Source: Sinohyriopsis cumingii | Lineage: Eukaryota > Mollusca > Bivalvia > Unionida > Unionidae | NCBI GenBank assembly: GCA_028554795.2 | Contig: CM068829.1 | Span: 131,961,325-132,025,324, forward strand | DNA length: 64,000 bases | Reading direction: 5' to 3' | In this document: positions 28,921 through 41,271 of the stretch, piece by piece | Position numbering within the stretch: the stretch's first letter is position 1 | Layout: every line of letters begins with the position of its first letter | Made by a program: the position numbers and the translations under genes | The notes under the pieces: generated by a model | What the model was told of the DNA's origin: nothing | The model's input: only the letters and a program-made list of their open reading frames with translations | Database searches by the model: none

Positions 28921-29795
28921 ATATGTCTACTTGTTGTGGATTGTATTGTGTGTGCTTGTATGCATTTCTGTTTATATTTTATTGTGTTGTTCCGGTGTTA
29001 TTTTGAATTGTATTTTGGAAGAGGCATGTTTGTTTGTTTTGTTTGGGTTTTTTTTTTTCTTTCCTCTCCTCTGAGTTTGGATTTAATGTTGAATAATTTG
29101 TTGAAGAGTTTAAGTTTGGGATTTGTACGGTGACTTACTACAGTTGTGGGAGGCTCAAAATTTACGATTCTCTTGAGATGGCTCATCTAAGTATGGCCTT
29201 TTAGTATTTGAGCTCCCCCTCTTATGTTTTCCATGTATAAATTATTGAGCGTTTGGGCAGGTGAAGTCAGATAAGTAGGATGTGGTCATAGTGGTACGCA
29301 TTTGCTGTATAGCATTAGTCTTGTGTGTGCGCTTATGGCTTCATGCTATACATTTTTTGGGTTTTCGTCTGCATTCCTATTCAGGTAGCTATGAATGTAG
29401 CTTTAAACAGACCTAATGCCCCTTTAATGGTTTATAGCTGGGGGGAGTTTGTAGTCAGGTAAACGGTGCTGATTTAGTGTACAGTGAGGGGACATATGGT
29501 GGAGTGATGTTATCGACTAAACTGTGCCTGGGGAGAAACTAATTATCTCCCCGCTGCTTGTGCTTGTAATCTGATCCTATAGACAGACGTGAGAGCCTAG
29601 GTGAATTTTCAGTGTTGAAAGGAGTGGGGGGTGGGGGTGGGATGAAGTGTAGGAGTGGGGAGGCAGAGTTCAACTCTTAGGTTACTGTTAGTTCTGTTAG
29701 CCATTTATTTCTTCTTCTCATATTCATAGTGTTGTATATGTAGTCAGTTATTTTTTTTTATACAACTTGGATTCAATAATGCCCCTAGTGTATAG

Positions 29796-29855
29796 AAGCT
29801 GATTTTCATTGTAATATCCTATCGTAAGCTGATTTTCATTGTAATATCCTATCGT
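29796..29855. repeat. 2 x 30-bp tandem duplication
   Basis: AAGCTGATTTTCATTGTAAT begins both units, at 29796 and 29826, with no difference between copies. Confidence 0.9.
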
Positions 29856-29879
29856 ATTTTGAATTTCGTTTATAATTTT

Positions 29880-30719
29880 ATTCCTATGTGTTTCATTCTT
29901 TTTGCATTGTAAATTAGATGTTTTTTCGTGTCTGGACCGTTTTTACATATTGGACAGGGGGATGCTCTGCAGGATTGTCCTTTTGAAGGCATTTTCCCCT
30001 GTCCACCATGCGTCGTGTAGATATAATAATAGTCTTGCTTGCTTTTTTGTCTCTTTTATTTTTGCCCATTGTTTCCATATGGGATCCCATTTAATAGTAG
30101 GATTGTTTATTTCTACTTTATTTAACACGTTTTTTGTGTCTTATTTCAAATAGGTACTGATATATATTTTCTTTCTCTGTATGTTTCTATATCTTTTTGT
30201 CTGCTCTATAAAGTTTGAGTGTATTAGTTATTCTGTAGATAGTTTAAGGTGGACTTAGTACTTTGTAATTTTATTGTTCCTATATATTTCCGGTTTGTTT
30301 TTCAGGAGAAATCCGAACCAGTATAAGTATATGCCTTGCCATATGTGTGTTGAGTGCTGTTGTAGGTTTTGAAAACGATCTATGTGGTTGGTCATTTGTT
30401 TAACCCTAAGGTCAGGGGTGTTTAGGCCCCCTTTATTTTCTTGTTTTTGGAGAGTGTGTTAGGCAAATTGATTTTTTTTGTGGCTCCCCATATGAAGTCA
30501 TATATGCGGGTTTCAATCTGGTTTATGATACGGTATTCAAAGTCGATGACATCGTACACGTACCATATGGAGCTATAGAGATAAGTTTTGGCTATTTGTA
30601 CATTTTCTATTACATTGAAGTGTCTGGAATCCCATATTTGACTGTGGTAATTTATTTTTGTCTTTATTTGAAGAAGATTTAGATATTTACTGTTTTCTCC
30701 GAAGAAAATCCCTAGAGTT
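29880..30719 (-). pseudogene. LINE ORF2 C-terminal domain (decayed)
   Basis: The minus-strand reading shows LGIFFG, then SSIWYVYDV, a DFIWG...INLPNTLQ segment, GGLNTPDL, and a terminal region WTGENAFKRTILQ with one Cys and a His. This is the usual order after RT in L1/Tx1-like ORF2 proteins. Several stops. Confidence 0.6.
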
Positions 30720-31628
30720 TTAACCTGCTTTTGAATTTTTTTTTTCCGGAGGAAAACCCGGTTGGTTTCCTTTCCTGTTTCCTATGAGAAGAATTTCCGT
30801 TTTCTGGTGGTTTATCTGGGGCCCTGAGGCCTTACTAAAAAGTTCATATTGATTCATTAGGTTTTGGTATGATTGTTGATCTGTTATGAAATTGGTACAA
30901 TCATCTGCATGTTGAAAAGTTTTGCACTCGGTTTTCTTATTAGTAATGTTGACCCCTTTAATTTTTCTATCTATTTGTATTGCCATACTTAGAGCTTCGA
31001 TTCCCAGTACATAGAGCAGCACTGACAGGGGACATATCTGTCTTACTGATCTCTGTACTGGGAAGGGTTTGGTTTTTGCTCCATTGGTTTGTACCATGGA
31101 GGTTATATTGGTATATAATATTTTTACCCATTGTTGGAAAAGTCCGAAACCAAAAGCTTTGAGTATTTCTAGAATGTAGTTATGTTCAATTTTGTCGAAG
31201 GCTTTCTCCTGATCAGTAAGTATCATAGCGTCTCCTTTTCCTTGTTGTTCTAATAATTATATCGTTGATTTTATAGATAAAATGTTATCTAGTATTTATC
31301 TTCATTTACCTCCACATGATTGATTCTGGTTTATTATGGTTTCTATGGAGTCTTTTAGTCTGTTAGCTAAAATTTTGCTTAGGATTTTATAATTTATGTT
31401 GAGTAGAGATATGGGTCTCCAGTTTTTGATTTCCATTATATCTCCTTTGTTTTTGTAGATGAGTTTTATAAGTCCTTTTTTCATTGTATCTGTCATTTTA
31501 TTGTTGTCATTAATCGAGTTGTAAAGTTCACTATGTACAGGAGCTACTTGTTTTTGAATTTTTTTTATATAAAATTCTGCAGTTATACCATATACTCCAG
31601 GTGATTTAGTTTTGCTTAATTGTTCCAT
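30720..31628 (-). pseudogene. LINE reverse transcriptase domain (decayed)
   Basis: 31302-31628 carries RT block 0-2: KTKSPGVYGITAEFY and NWRPISLLNINYKILSKILA. 30720-31226 carries blocks 3-6: MILTDQEKAFDKIEHNYIL, then ICPLSVLLYVLGIEAL and the active site HADDCTNF, where the expected Tyr is His. FGFG..FQQWVKILY is typical of the L1/Tx1 side of the LINE tree. About 75 bp between the two frames contains a frameshift and stops. Not functional as it stands. Confidence 0.85.
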
Positions 31629-32092
31629 TGCTTGGTGTATTTCGCTAATTAATATGGGTTGTTCACATTGTTGTTTTTGGCATAGTCTTATTTGTGGAAA
31701 GTTTATTTTCTTTATTTATTCTTGTATGGTTTTGGTGGAGATGTTTTGTGATTTGTATAAAGTGGTGTAGTACTTTTCTATGTGAGTGAGGATTTTCTCT
31801 TTGCTTTTTATAATTTTTTCTCCTTCTTTTATTTGGGTGATGCTCCTTTCATTCCCTCTCCTAATTTCCTATTTCCGGTAAATTCTTTTTCCTATTTTAT
31901 ATATGTCGTCGTATTTCCCTTATCTAATTTGTGCACCATTTAATTTGTTTTTTGCAATTTGTTCTAGGATTTTTTTAGTTATTTCCTTTTGTTCATCATC
32001 AATTTCTGGATTATTTAATATGATATTGCATTGTGTTTCTGTAATTTTGAAGTTTTCGATTCTTAGTCTGGAGAATTTTTACGACATGTTTG

Positions 32093-32800
32093 CTATTTTC
32101 GTTTTGGTTTTCTCCCAATTAGTGTAGATGTGAAGTTTTTTTTGTGCAGAGTTTCGTCTAGCAGTTTAGTATATTCAGTTTGGTATTTTGGGAGCTCTAG
32201 TATTTCTTTATTTAGCTTCCAGTGTCCTTTGCCCCATTTATTTGGGCTTGTGGTCATGTAGTTTAAGGTTATGGCCTTATGATTTGCTATTTGGTGGTTT
32301 AAGATATCGCAATTTATTATGTTTTGCTTTTGATTGTTGTTAATGTAAAATTTGTCAATCCTAGAGGCATAATTTGTTCTTGTGTATGTGAAGACTGCTC
32401 TATTGGGTTGTAGGTGTCTGAAAGCATCTGTTAATTGACTGGTTTTTTTTTGTAAAGTTGTTAATATGGGGAAGAATATATATGTCCCTTTGGGCGAGTT
32501 CCCTTGTTTTGTCAATTATAGCAGTGATCGAGATGAAATCTCATAATATTATGTTATATTGTGTATAATCCTTTAGATAGTCCATTAAATTAAAAATGAA
32601 GGCTATCTTGCGATTGTGTCTTGGTATTACATAGAGATTTACAATATGAATTTTGTTTAGTACTAAGTGTATGTGTCTGCCCTTCAGAAAATCTGGGGTT
32701 GGTAGTACTTTCCAGTCTGATTTGAGATGTTTTGCATTTATAAGTATTCCTACCCCTGATCTGCTGCATTTTGGGTCTTTCTGGATGATAAAGACAGCAT
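32093..32800 (-). pseudogene. LINE APE endonuclease, C-terminal two thirds
   Basis: Reading left from 32800: LNAVFIIQKDPKCSRSGVGI, then WKVLPTPDFLKGRHIHLVLN, VNLYVIPRH, and further SRIDKFYINN and NHQIANHKAITLNY near the catalytic His (SDH-like position). Interrupted by stops near 32520. Continues the endonuclease start at 37500-37648 across the satellite. Confidence 0.7.
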
Positions 32801-35800
32801 TTAGTCTGTCCTCCTTATAGTTTACAACTACTTTTGGATGATAAAGACAGAATTTAGTCTGTCCTCTATATAGTTTATAACTACTTTTTGGATGATAAAG
32901 GCAGCATTTATCTGTCCTCTGTATAGTTTATAACTACTTTTTGGATGATAAAGACAGCATTTAGTCTGTCCTCTATATAGTTTATGACTACTTTTTGGAT
33001 GATAAAGACAGCATTTAGTCTGTCCTCTATATAGTCTATGACTACTTTCTGGATGATAAAGACAACATTTTTCTGTCCTCTATATAGTTTATAACTACTT
33101 TTTGGATGATAAAGGCAGCATTTATCTGTCCTCTATATAGTTTACAACTACTTTTGGATGATAAAGACAGAATTTAGTCTGTCCTCTGTATAGTTTATAT
33201 CTACTTTTTGGATGATAAAGACAGCATTTATCTGTCCTCTGTATAGTTTATAACTACTTTTTGGATGATAAAGACAGCATTTAGTCTGTCCTCTATATAG
33301 TTTATGACTACTTTTTGGATGATAAAGACAGCATTTAGTCTGTCCTCTATATAGTTTATGACTACTTTTTGGATGATAAAGACATCATTTAGTCTGTCCT
33401 CTATATAGTCTATGACTACTTTCTGGATGATAAAGACAGCATTTTTCTGTCCTCTATATAGTTTATAACTACTTTTTGGATGATAAAGGCAGCATTTATC
33501 TGTCCTCTATATAGTTTACAACTACTTTTGGATGATAAAGACAGAATTTATCTGTCCTCTATATAGTTTATAACTACTCTTTGGATGATAAAGGCAGCAT
33601 TTATCTGTCCCCTATATAGTTTACAACTACTTTTGGATGATAAAGACAGAATTTAGTCTGTCCTCTGTATAGTTTATAACTACTTTTTGGATGATAAAGA
33701 CAGCATTTATCTGTCCTCTGTATAGTTTATAACTACTTTTTGGATGATAAAGACAGCATTTAGTCTGTCCTCTATATAGTTTATAACTACTTTTTGGATG
33801 ATAAAGACAGCATTTATCTGTCCTCTATATAGTTTATAACTACTTTTTGGATGATAAAGGCAGCATTTATCTGTCCTCTATATAGTTTACAACTACTTTT
33901 GGATGATAAAGACAGAATTTAGTCTGTCCTCTGTATAGTTTATAACTACTTTTTGGATGATAAAGACAGCATTTATCTGTCCTCTGTATAGTTTATAACT
34001 ACTTTTTGGATGATAAAGACAGCATTTAGTCTGTCCTCTATATAGTTTATGACTACTTTTTGGATGATAAAGACAGCATTTAGTCTGTCCTCTATATAGT
34101 CTATGACTACTTTCTGGATGATAAAGACAGCATTTATCTGTCCTCTATATAGTTTATAACTACTTTTTGGATGATAAAGACAGCATTTAGTCTGTCCTCT
34201 ATATAGTTTATAACTACTTTTTGGATGATAAACACAGCATTTGGTCTGCCCTCTATATAGTTTATAACTACTTTCTGGATGATAAAGACAGCATTTATCT
34301 GTCCTCTATATAGTTTATAACTACTTTTTGGATGATAAAGACAGCATTTAGTCTGTCCTCTGTATAGTTTATAACTACTTTCTGGGTCATAAAGACAGCA
34401 TTTAGTCTGTCCTCTGTATAGTTTATAAGTACATTTTGGATGATAAAGACAGCAATTAGTCTGTCCTCTATATAGTTTATAAGTACATTTTGGATGATAA
34501 AAACAGCATTTAGTCTGTCCTCTATATAGTTTATAAGTACATTTTGGATGATAAAGACAGCATTTAGTCTGTCCTCTATATAGTTTATAAGCACATTTTG
34601 GATGATAAAGACAGCATTTAGTCTGTCCTCTATATAGTTTATAACTACTTTTTGGATGATAAAGACAGCATTTAGTCTGTCCTCTGTATAGTTTATAAGT
34701 ACATTTTGGATGATAAAGACAGCATTTAGTCTGTCCTCTGTATAGTTTATAAGTACATTTTGGATGATAAAGACAGCATTTAGTCTGTCCTCTATATAGT
34801 TTATAAGTACATTTTGGATGATAAAGACAGCATTTAGTCTGTCCTCTATATAGTTTATAAGTACATTTTGGATGATAAAGACAACATTTAGTCTGTCCTC
34901 TATATAGTTTATAAGTACATTTTGGATGATAAAGACAACATTTAGTCTGTCCTTTATATAGTTTATAAGTACATTTTGGATGATAAAGACAGCATTTAGT
35001 CTGTCCTCTATATAGTTTATAACTACTTTTTGGATGATAAAGACAGCATTTAGTCTGTCCTCTGTGTAGTTTATAAGTACATTTTGGATGATAAAGACAG
35101 CATTTAGTCTGTCCTCTATATAGTTTATAACTACTTTTTGGATGATAAAGACAACATTTAGTCTGTCCTCTATATAGTTTATAAGTACATTTTGGATGAT
35201 AAAGACAGCATTTAGTCTGTCCTCTATATAGTTTATAACTACTTTTTGGATGATAAAGACAGCATTTAGTCTGTCCTCTATATAGTTTATAAGTACATTT
35301 TGGATGATAAAGACAGCATTTAGTCTGTCCTCTATATAGTTTATAAGTACATTTTGGATGATAAAGACAACATTTATTCTGTCCTCTATATAGTTTATAA
35401 GTACATTTTGGATGATAAAGACAGCATTTAGTCTGTGCTCTATATAGTTTATAACTACTTTTTGGATGATAAAGACAGCATTTAGTCTGTCCTCTATATA
35501 GTTTATAAGTACATTTTGGATGATAAAGACAGCATTTAGTCTGTCCTCTATATAGTTTATAAGTACATTTTGGATGATAAAGACAGCATTTAGTCTGTCC
35601 TCTATATAGTTTATATGTACATTTTGGATGATAAAGACAGCATTTAGTCTGTCCTCTATATAGTTTATAAGTACATTTTGGATGTTAAAGACAGCATTTA
35701 GTCTGTCCTCTATATAGTTTATAAGTACATTTTGGATGATAAAGACAGCATTTAGTCTGTCCTCTGTGTAGTTTATAAGTACATTTTGGATGATAAAGAC

Positions 35801-37515
35801 AGCATTTAGTCTGTCCTCTATATAGTTTATAACTACTTTTTGGATGATAAAGACAACATTTAGTCTGTCCTCTATATAGTTTATATGTACATTTTGGATG
35901 ATAAAGACAGCATTTAGTCTGTCCTCTATATAGTTTATAACTACTTTTTGGATGATAAAGACAGCATTTAGTCTGTCCTCTATATAGTTTATAAGTACAT
36001 TTTGGATGATAAAGACAGCATTTAGTCTGTCCTCTATATAGTTTATAAGTACATTTTGGATGATAAAGACAACATTTAGTCTGTCCTCTATATAGTTTAT
36101 AAGTACATTTTGGATGATAAAGACAGCATTTAGTCTGTGCTCTATATAGTTTATAACTACTTTTTGGATGATAAAGACAGCATTTAGTCTGTCCTCTATA
36201 TAGTTTATAAGTACATTTTGGATGATAAAGACAGCATTTAGTCTGTCCTCTATATAGTTTATAAGTACATTTTGGATGATAAAGACAGCATTTAGTCTGT
36301 CCTCTGTATAGTTTATAAGTACATTTTGGATGATAAAGACAGCATTTAGTCAGTCCTCTATATAGTTTATAAGTACATTTTGGATGATAAAGACAACATT
36401 TAGTCTGTCCTCTGTGTAGTTTATGCCTACTTTTTGGATGATAAAGACAACATTTAGTCTGTCCTCTATATAGTTTATAAGTACATTTTGGATGATAAAG
36501 ACAGCATTTAGTCTGTCCTCTGTATAGTTTATAAGTACATTTTGGATGATAAAGACAGCATTTAGTCTGTCCTCTGTATAGTTTATAAGTACATTTTGGA
36601 TGATAAAGACAGCATTTAGTCAGTCGTCTATATAGTTTATAAGTACATTTTGGATGATAAAGACAACATTTAGTCTGTCCTCTATATAGTTTATAAGTAC
36701 ATTTTGGATGATAAAGACAGCATTTAGTCTGTCCTCTATATAGTTTATAACTACTTTTTGGATGATAAAGACAGCATTTAGTCTGTCCTCTATATAGTTT
36801 ATAAGTACATTTTGGATGATAAAGACAGCATTTAGTCTGTCCTCTATATAGTTTATAAGTACATTTTGGATGATAAAGACAGCATTTAGTCTGTCCTCTA
36901 TATAGTTTATAAGTACATTTTGGATGATAAAGACAGCATTTAGTCTGTCCTCTATATAGTTTATAAGTACATTTTGGATGATAAAGACAGCATTTAGTCT
37001 GTCCTCTATATAGTTTATAACTACTTTTTGGATGATAAAGACAACATTTAGTCTGTCCTCTATATAGTTTATAAGTACATTTTGGATGATAAAGACAGCA
37101 TTTAGTCTGTCCTCTATATAGTTTATAAGTACATTTTGGATGATAAAGACAGCATTTAGTCTGTCCTCTATATAGTTTATAAGTACATTTTGGATGATAA
37201 AGACAACATTTAGTCTGTCCTCTATATAGTTTATAAGTACATTTTGGATGATAAAGACAGCATTTAGTCTGTCCTCTATATAGTTTATAAGTACATTTTG
37301 GATGATAAAGACAGCATTTAGTCTGTCCTCTATATAGTTTATAAGTACATTTTGGATGATAAAGACAACATTTAGTCTGTCCTCTATATAGTTTATAAGT
37401 ACATTTTGGATGATAAAGACAGCATTTAGTCTGTCCTCTATATAGTTTATAAGTACATTTTGGATGATAAAGACAGCATTTAGTCTGTCCTCTATATAGT
37501 TTATAACTACTTTTT
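32790..37515. repeat. 54-bp satellite, about 87 copies, inside the LINE endonuclease
   Basis: Head-to-tail units of 54 bp (some 53) typified on the plus strand by GATGATAAAGACAGCATTTA and TCTGTCCTCTATATAGTTTA. On the minus strand the unit reads as 18 residues, VLINYIEDRLNAVFIIQN, which is a stretch of the endonuclease itself. Two main variants (ACTACTTTTTGG and AGTACATTTTGG) are intermixed. Left of about 34600 53-bp units are common and break the frame; right of it long tracts stay open, producing the 342-codon frame at 36620-37648. Confidence 0.95.
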
Positions 37516-37868
37516 CTGTGTTATGTATTTCCTGAATGCAAATTATGTCGAAAGTTTTTGCTATTTTAATTAGTTTCTTTGCCTTTTCGAAGTTTAGGTC
37601 ATTTGTGTTGATTGATAGTGTTTTAAGAATACTTTGTGTAGTATCCATTTTAAATAGGAGAGGTAATGTGTGGCAATGTAATAAAAGTGGTCTTCGTGTT
37701 TGTGTTTGCCTTATTTATATGTTTCATTAGTTTAAATTTTTTGTGTTCGAGTCCTTTTGGGTGTGTTGCTTGTTTTCGTTTCCTTGGTCGTCTTTTTGGT
37801 TGTTGTTGTTGTTGTTGTTGTTTGTTTGGTGCTTTAAAAGAAATACAAACATTTATGTTAATTTGCAA
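37516..37868 (-). pseudogene. LINE endonuclease N-terminus and basic leader
   Basis: The endonuclease start reads FDIICIQEIHNTE, with the QEIH catalytic Glu motif, about 40 residues after the start of the frame at 37648. Upstream, after a stop, 37650-37868 encodes a Q7 tract followed by KRRPRKRKQ, perhaps the end of ORF1 or a linker. The 5' end of the element lies near 37.9 kb. Confidence 0.6.
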
Positions 37869-38039
37869 GCTATACTTAAACTGTCGTGATTTTTGAAAAA
37901 TCTACAGTATTTTGAAGGTTGCATATTGTTTGAATTTACCTGGTTACCATGGTGATGATTTACTAACTTGTTTTATGTACTAAATTAATTAAACTTAATA
38001 GTTTAGGTTTAGGGTGTGTAGGTCTGTGTCGGTGTGTTT

Positions 38040-38145
38040 GTGTGTGTATGTGTTTGATTTGGACTTTCAACGTAGCTTTAACAATTTTTCAGTCATATAG
38101 CTACGATGTCTGCAGTGTGTGTTTATAGTGATGCCTAGCACTGGC
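38040..38145 (-). repeat. tRNA-derived SINE family A, copy 4 (fragment)
   Basis: GTGTGTTTGATTTGGACTTT through CAGTCATATAGCTACGATGT and TAGTGATGCCTAGCACTGGC match the tail half of the 961-1283 and 25405-25672 copies. Confidence 0.65.
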
Positions 38146-38839
38146 ATAGGTTAAGTTTAAATATTGCACAAGAAAATCAAACAGGATATGCCATTATAAG
38201 TAGCTGAAAATGAAACTTGCACTGAATGGCAGTACATATTTACCTTGTATCAGTTATGTCCCGATCCATAACGTACAGCGTGCAATTCCTTATAAGAAGG
38301 GGAGCGAATGATTAACATGTATATCTCCTAAAATGTTTCTATGTCGTCTTAAAAATATCATGCACACAAATAGACGGTACATATTAAATTATTTCGTTTT
38401 ATCCGTTGTTAGAGCACCTTTGGTTTTGTCAATAAAATTCCCAGGAAAAAGCTCAATTACACTGAACACATGATCACATCTGGAACTCTCTCGCTCACTT
38501 GATGGCATTCGGTTTTTTCCGTACCTCACATTTTCACAAAAACTACATCTGTTACAAATGTTTATTCAGAAACATGATGTAACAGGCATGATTATTATTG
38601 TGCATGTACATAAAAAGGATGTCATATCCAGAACGAAACAGTAAAGCGACGAGCATCCAAAATGAATTAAAGTCACTCACAGTAGGCACCCTATTTTTTT
38701 GTCTCCAGACAGGATCCAGAGCAAAGGGCAACGAGTAGGTGCGGACCGATTGATTTCACTTCAAGTGCAAATAAGATAGAGAAGTCGACCGAACAAAGGC
38801 AAGCAATTCAGTAGGTGACCAATGTCATTTATATCATCT

Positions 38840-38846
<7 letters not shown>
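38146..38846. other. no gene seen
   Basis: Unique-looking DNA without supportable features. Confidence 0.4.

Positions 38847-38926
<80 letters not shown>
38847..38926. repeat. (TA)n microsatellite
   Basis: About 80 bp of TA dinucleotides at the left edge of the solo LTR. Confidence 0.95.
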
Positions 38927-38928
<2 letters not shown>

Positions 38929-39825
38929 ATTTAATTGTTTGTTTCTAAGTTTTAAATTTTTTTGTAGTCCATTACATGTTATTGTAATGCAATATTGTTT
39001 ACTAGACTTGATTTTTTAAAGTTCAGTTCTGTTTGAATTGATTGATTTTTTTAAAAATTTTCATTGATGTAAATACCTAAAAATAGAAATATTGTAACTA
39101 GTTACTTACCTTAAAATCAGTGACAGTTTTGGTAAACAACTTTTTTAAAAAAAACTCTTTCTCAGAGTAAGAATCATTTAGTTGAGCCAATGTCATACCT
39201 GGACCATGTGACGTGAGGCACGTGTTAATTTCGTAAACAAACTTCTATTTTTTCCAGAAGGATCAATTCTTGACCCCCACCCAGGAAACTGTTTTGCGTT
39301 TTAGTTAGTCTTATAACTGATGATATGATAAGAATTATATCAGTCTTGCCTTAACACTTGAGACGTCAAGATGTTTTATGTTGTGTCCAGTTTGGGGCTG
39401 AATTTTTATTTTCTTCAAATTATTGAATTCAAGTGATTGTTTTCCCTGGAAATACAAAAGTGTTCTAAATTAATTCTTGGACAAGGACATTTACCGGAAT
39501 TTATACGGAATTCAAAAACTGGAATAATATTTTCTTTGATTCAACAAGAGACTGTTGACACATCAGTACAACGCTGACTATTGTAAACGTCATCGCCTTC
39601 CATCTTGAATTTTCATCGGGATTTGAAATGTGATTCACTTAGAACTTTTCGTTGATAGGACTTGTGTTCTTTACTTCTTGGATTACAATTTGGATTTAAT
39701 TCGCAATACCGTGACTTCTTTTTTCTTAATTTTTACTTTGTAGTCTAGGGAAATAAATTGTTTGTTAAATTTTACAAATGCTGTTGTCTTCACTCCTTTC
39801 TATTACTTACTTTAGTAACAATATG
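38927..39825 (+). mobile_element. solo LTR related to the 57.5-64 kb retrotransposon
   Basis: Shares with the LTRs at 57540 and 63061 the start TTTAATTTAATTGTTTG, the CTGTTTTGCGT block, TTCTTGGACAA-GACATTTA, an ACTGTTGACAC-type block, GTCATCGCCTTCCAT, and the 3' end GTTAAATTTT-CAAA followed by a TTCACT-CTTTCT tract. No gag or pol sequence is next to it, so it is a solo LTR of a sister subfamily. Confidence 0.6.
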
Positions 39826-39830
39826 CATAC

Positions 39831-39842
<12 letters not shown>

Positions 39843-39912
<70 letters not shown>
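39843..39912. repeat. (TA)n microsatellite
   Basis: TA tract preceded by (CATA)n, just beyond the solo LTR. Confidence 0.95.
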
Positions 39913-39914
<2 letters not shown>

Positions 39915-40119
39915 TACAGAAGCAAACTTTGTCTACAGATGTATAAGTACCTTAAGTAAACATACTTTACGTAAGTATTGCTCTTTGTAACCATTAACCT
40001 CTCTTAATATTTTATCACATGTACATTTACCAGTGTCCAACGAGAAACTGATAATTACAATACAGCTGATTTATTACCATGAACCGGGAAAATATGTAAA
40101 TTGAGTATGAATTTAAAAA

Positions 40120-40230
40120 AACAACTTTGTGTCTAGCTAGATGTAGATTATGTATGTAGTTACATAGCAACTTTGTGTCTAGCTAGATCTAGAATGTGTA
40201 TGTAGTTACAAAGCAACTTTGTGTCTATCT
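40120..40230. repeat. short tandem repeat, unit about 47-49 bp
   Basis: CAACTTTGTGTCTAGCTAGA recurs at about 40122 and 40169, with a third partial start at about 40213. Confidence 0.8.
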
Positions 40231-40995
40231 TTTTTCCGTGCTACAATTGTAGTACGTTTCATGCAATTCTCGTGTACACTTTGAAAACACACTATGGTCC
40301 TGAGTTACTTGACTTTGTCTGTATAGGTTAATCCTAACTTAAAATTTATACGCAGAGTATGTACCAAAAATAAAACCAATTAATGACGTATATTTGATAT
40401 ATGATCATTCGAATTTACCATCATGACAAAATTAAATACTAAAAAGCTCTAGAGAGAACATACTTATGCCCCTGTCATTAATTCCAAATCCCACATTATA
40501 AATCTAACAATATCAGCATTGAATTGTGGGTTAAACATTTAACAAGTATAATTCCTTGGTTTTTCAACTTTTTGTTTTTATAAACACATCTCACACATGC
40601 GTATAAGGATAAGAACGTCACACAAGGAATCATTTGAAATTGCTTTGTTCTCTTCCATAATCGGGGACGACATTCGTGTATGAAATACTTTATTTATAGG
40701 TATGTTAGCTGATGACGCATTATGCATATTAAGATTGATATAAGATAATTAAGCTAAATAAAAGATTATTAAGAAGTAAACCAAGTAAAAGATTTATGTC
40801 ATGGGTACATTTCTAATGAATGTCAGTTCCATTTTCTAATAAATGTAAGATTGCATATTCTTTCCTTTCTTTCTACTCCAACGTCTCTGTTACAAGTATG
40901 ATTTGTGATAGGTTAAGCAGTAGATTTCGAGGTAGGTAGGATTCAGTTAAACTAAGATATAAATATTAACCATGTACATGTAATCTCACAGGAAT

Positions 40996-41271
40996 ATGGA
41001 CAGCTCTACTGGAACATTTGAAAACCTCAACAAGCGTTTCCCATCCATCGTACAAAGGAACAAAGAGCTACTGATAAAATGTTTAGAGGGTGCTAAGTCC
41101 GAGTTATCACGACTTTTAGAGCACTGTAATTCCGAGAAGACAAGAAAGGACAGTGATAGTTTGTCCATATTAGTGACAGAAATCCAGACAAAGCAAAAAG
41201 CTGATACTATTCTACCCATGGTTCCAAAGGAAAAACTTAGAGGGCTGGAGAACCATATCAAAATCATTCAC
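40996..41271 (+). other. exon 1 of the MIEAP-like gene
   Basis: Begins with ATG 40996, 4 bp after an acceptor-like TCTCACAG, so an untranslated 5' exon may lie further upstream. Encodes a helical, charged segment (MDSSTGTFENLNKRFPSIVQ ... NKELLIKCLEGAKSELSRLL) and ends AAAATCATTCAC|GTAAGTATT, a strong donor, phase 0. Confidence 0.6.

Larger units (their letters stand above)
29000..37870 (-). mobile_element. L1/Tx1-like LINE, decayed, with internal satellite expansion
   Basis: On the minus strand, in order: a basic Q7-containing leader frame (37650-37868), an APE endonuclease start (37500-37648), a giant 54-bp array (32800-37515), the rest of the endonuclease (32100-32800), RT (30720-31630) and a C-terminal domain with a Cys/His remnant (about 29880-30700). 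Both outer edges are approximate. Many frameshifts and stops; the RT box reads HADD instead of YADD. Removing the array leaves an element of about 4.1 kb, typical for ORF2 plus 3' UTR. Confidence 0.75.

Noticed and set aside
32790-37515. CRISPR-like array
   Set aside because: Units are head-to-tail without spacers and derive from a LINE coding segment in an animal genome.
36620-37648. 342-codon frame as a novel repeat protein
   Set aside because: It is the LINE endonuclease start running into the 54-bp satellite; the flanking single-copy endonuclease shows its origin.
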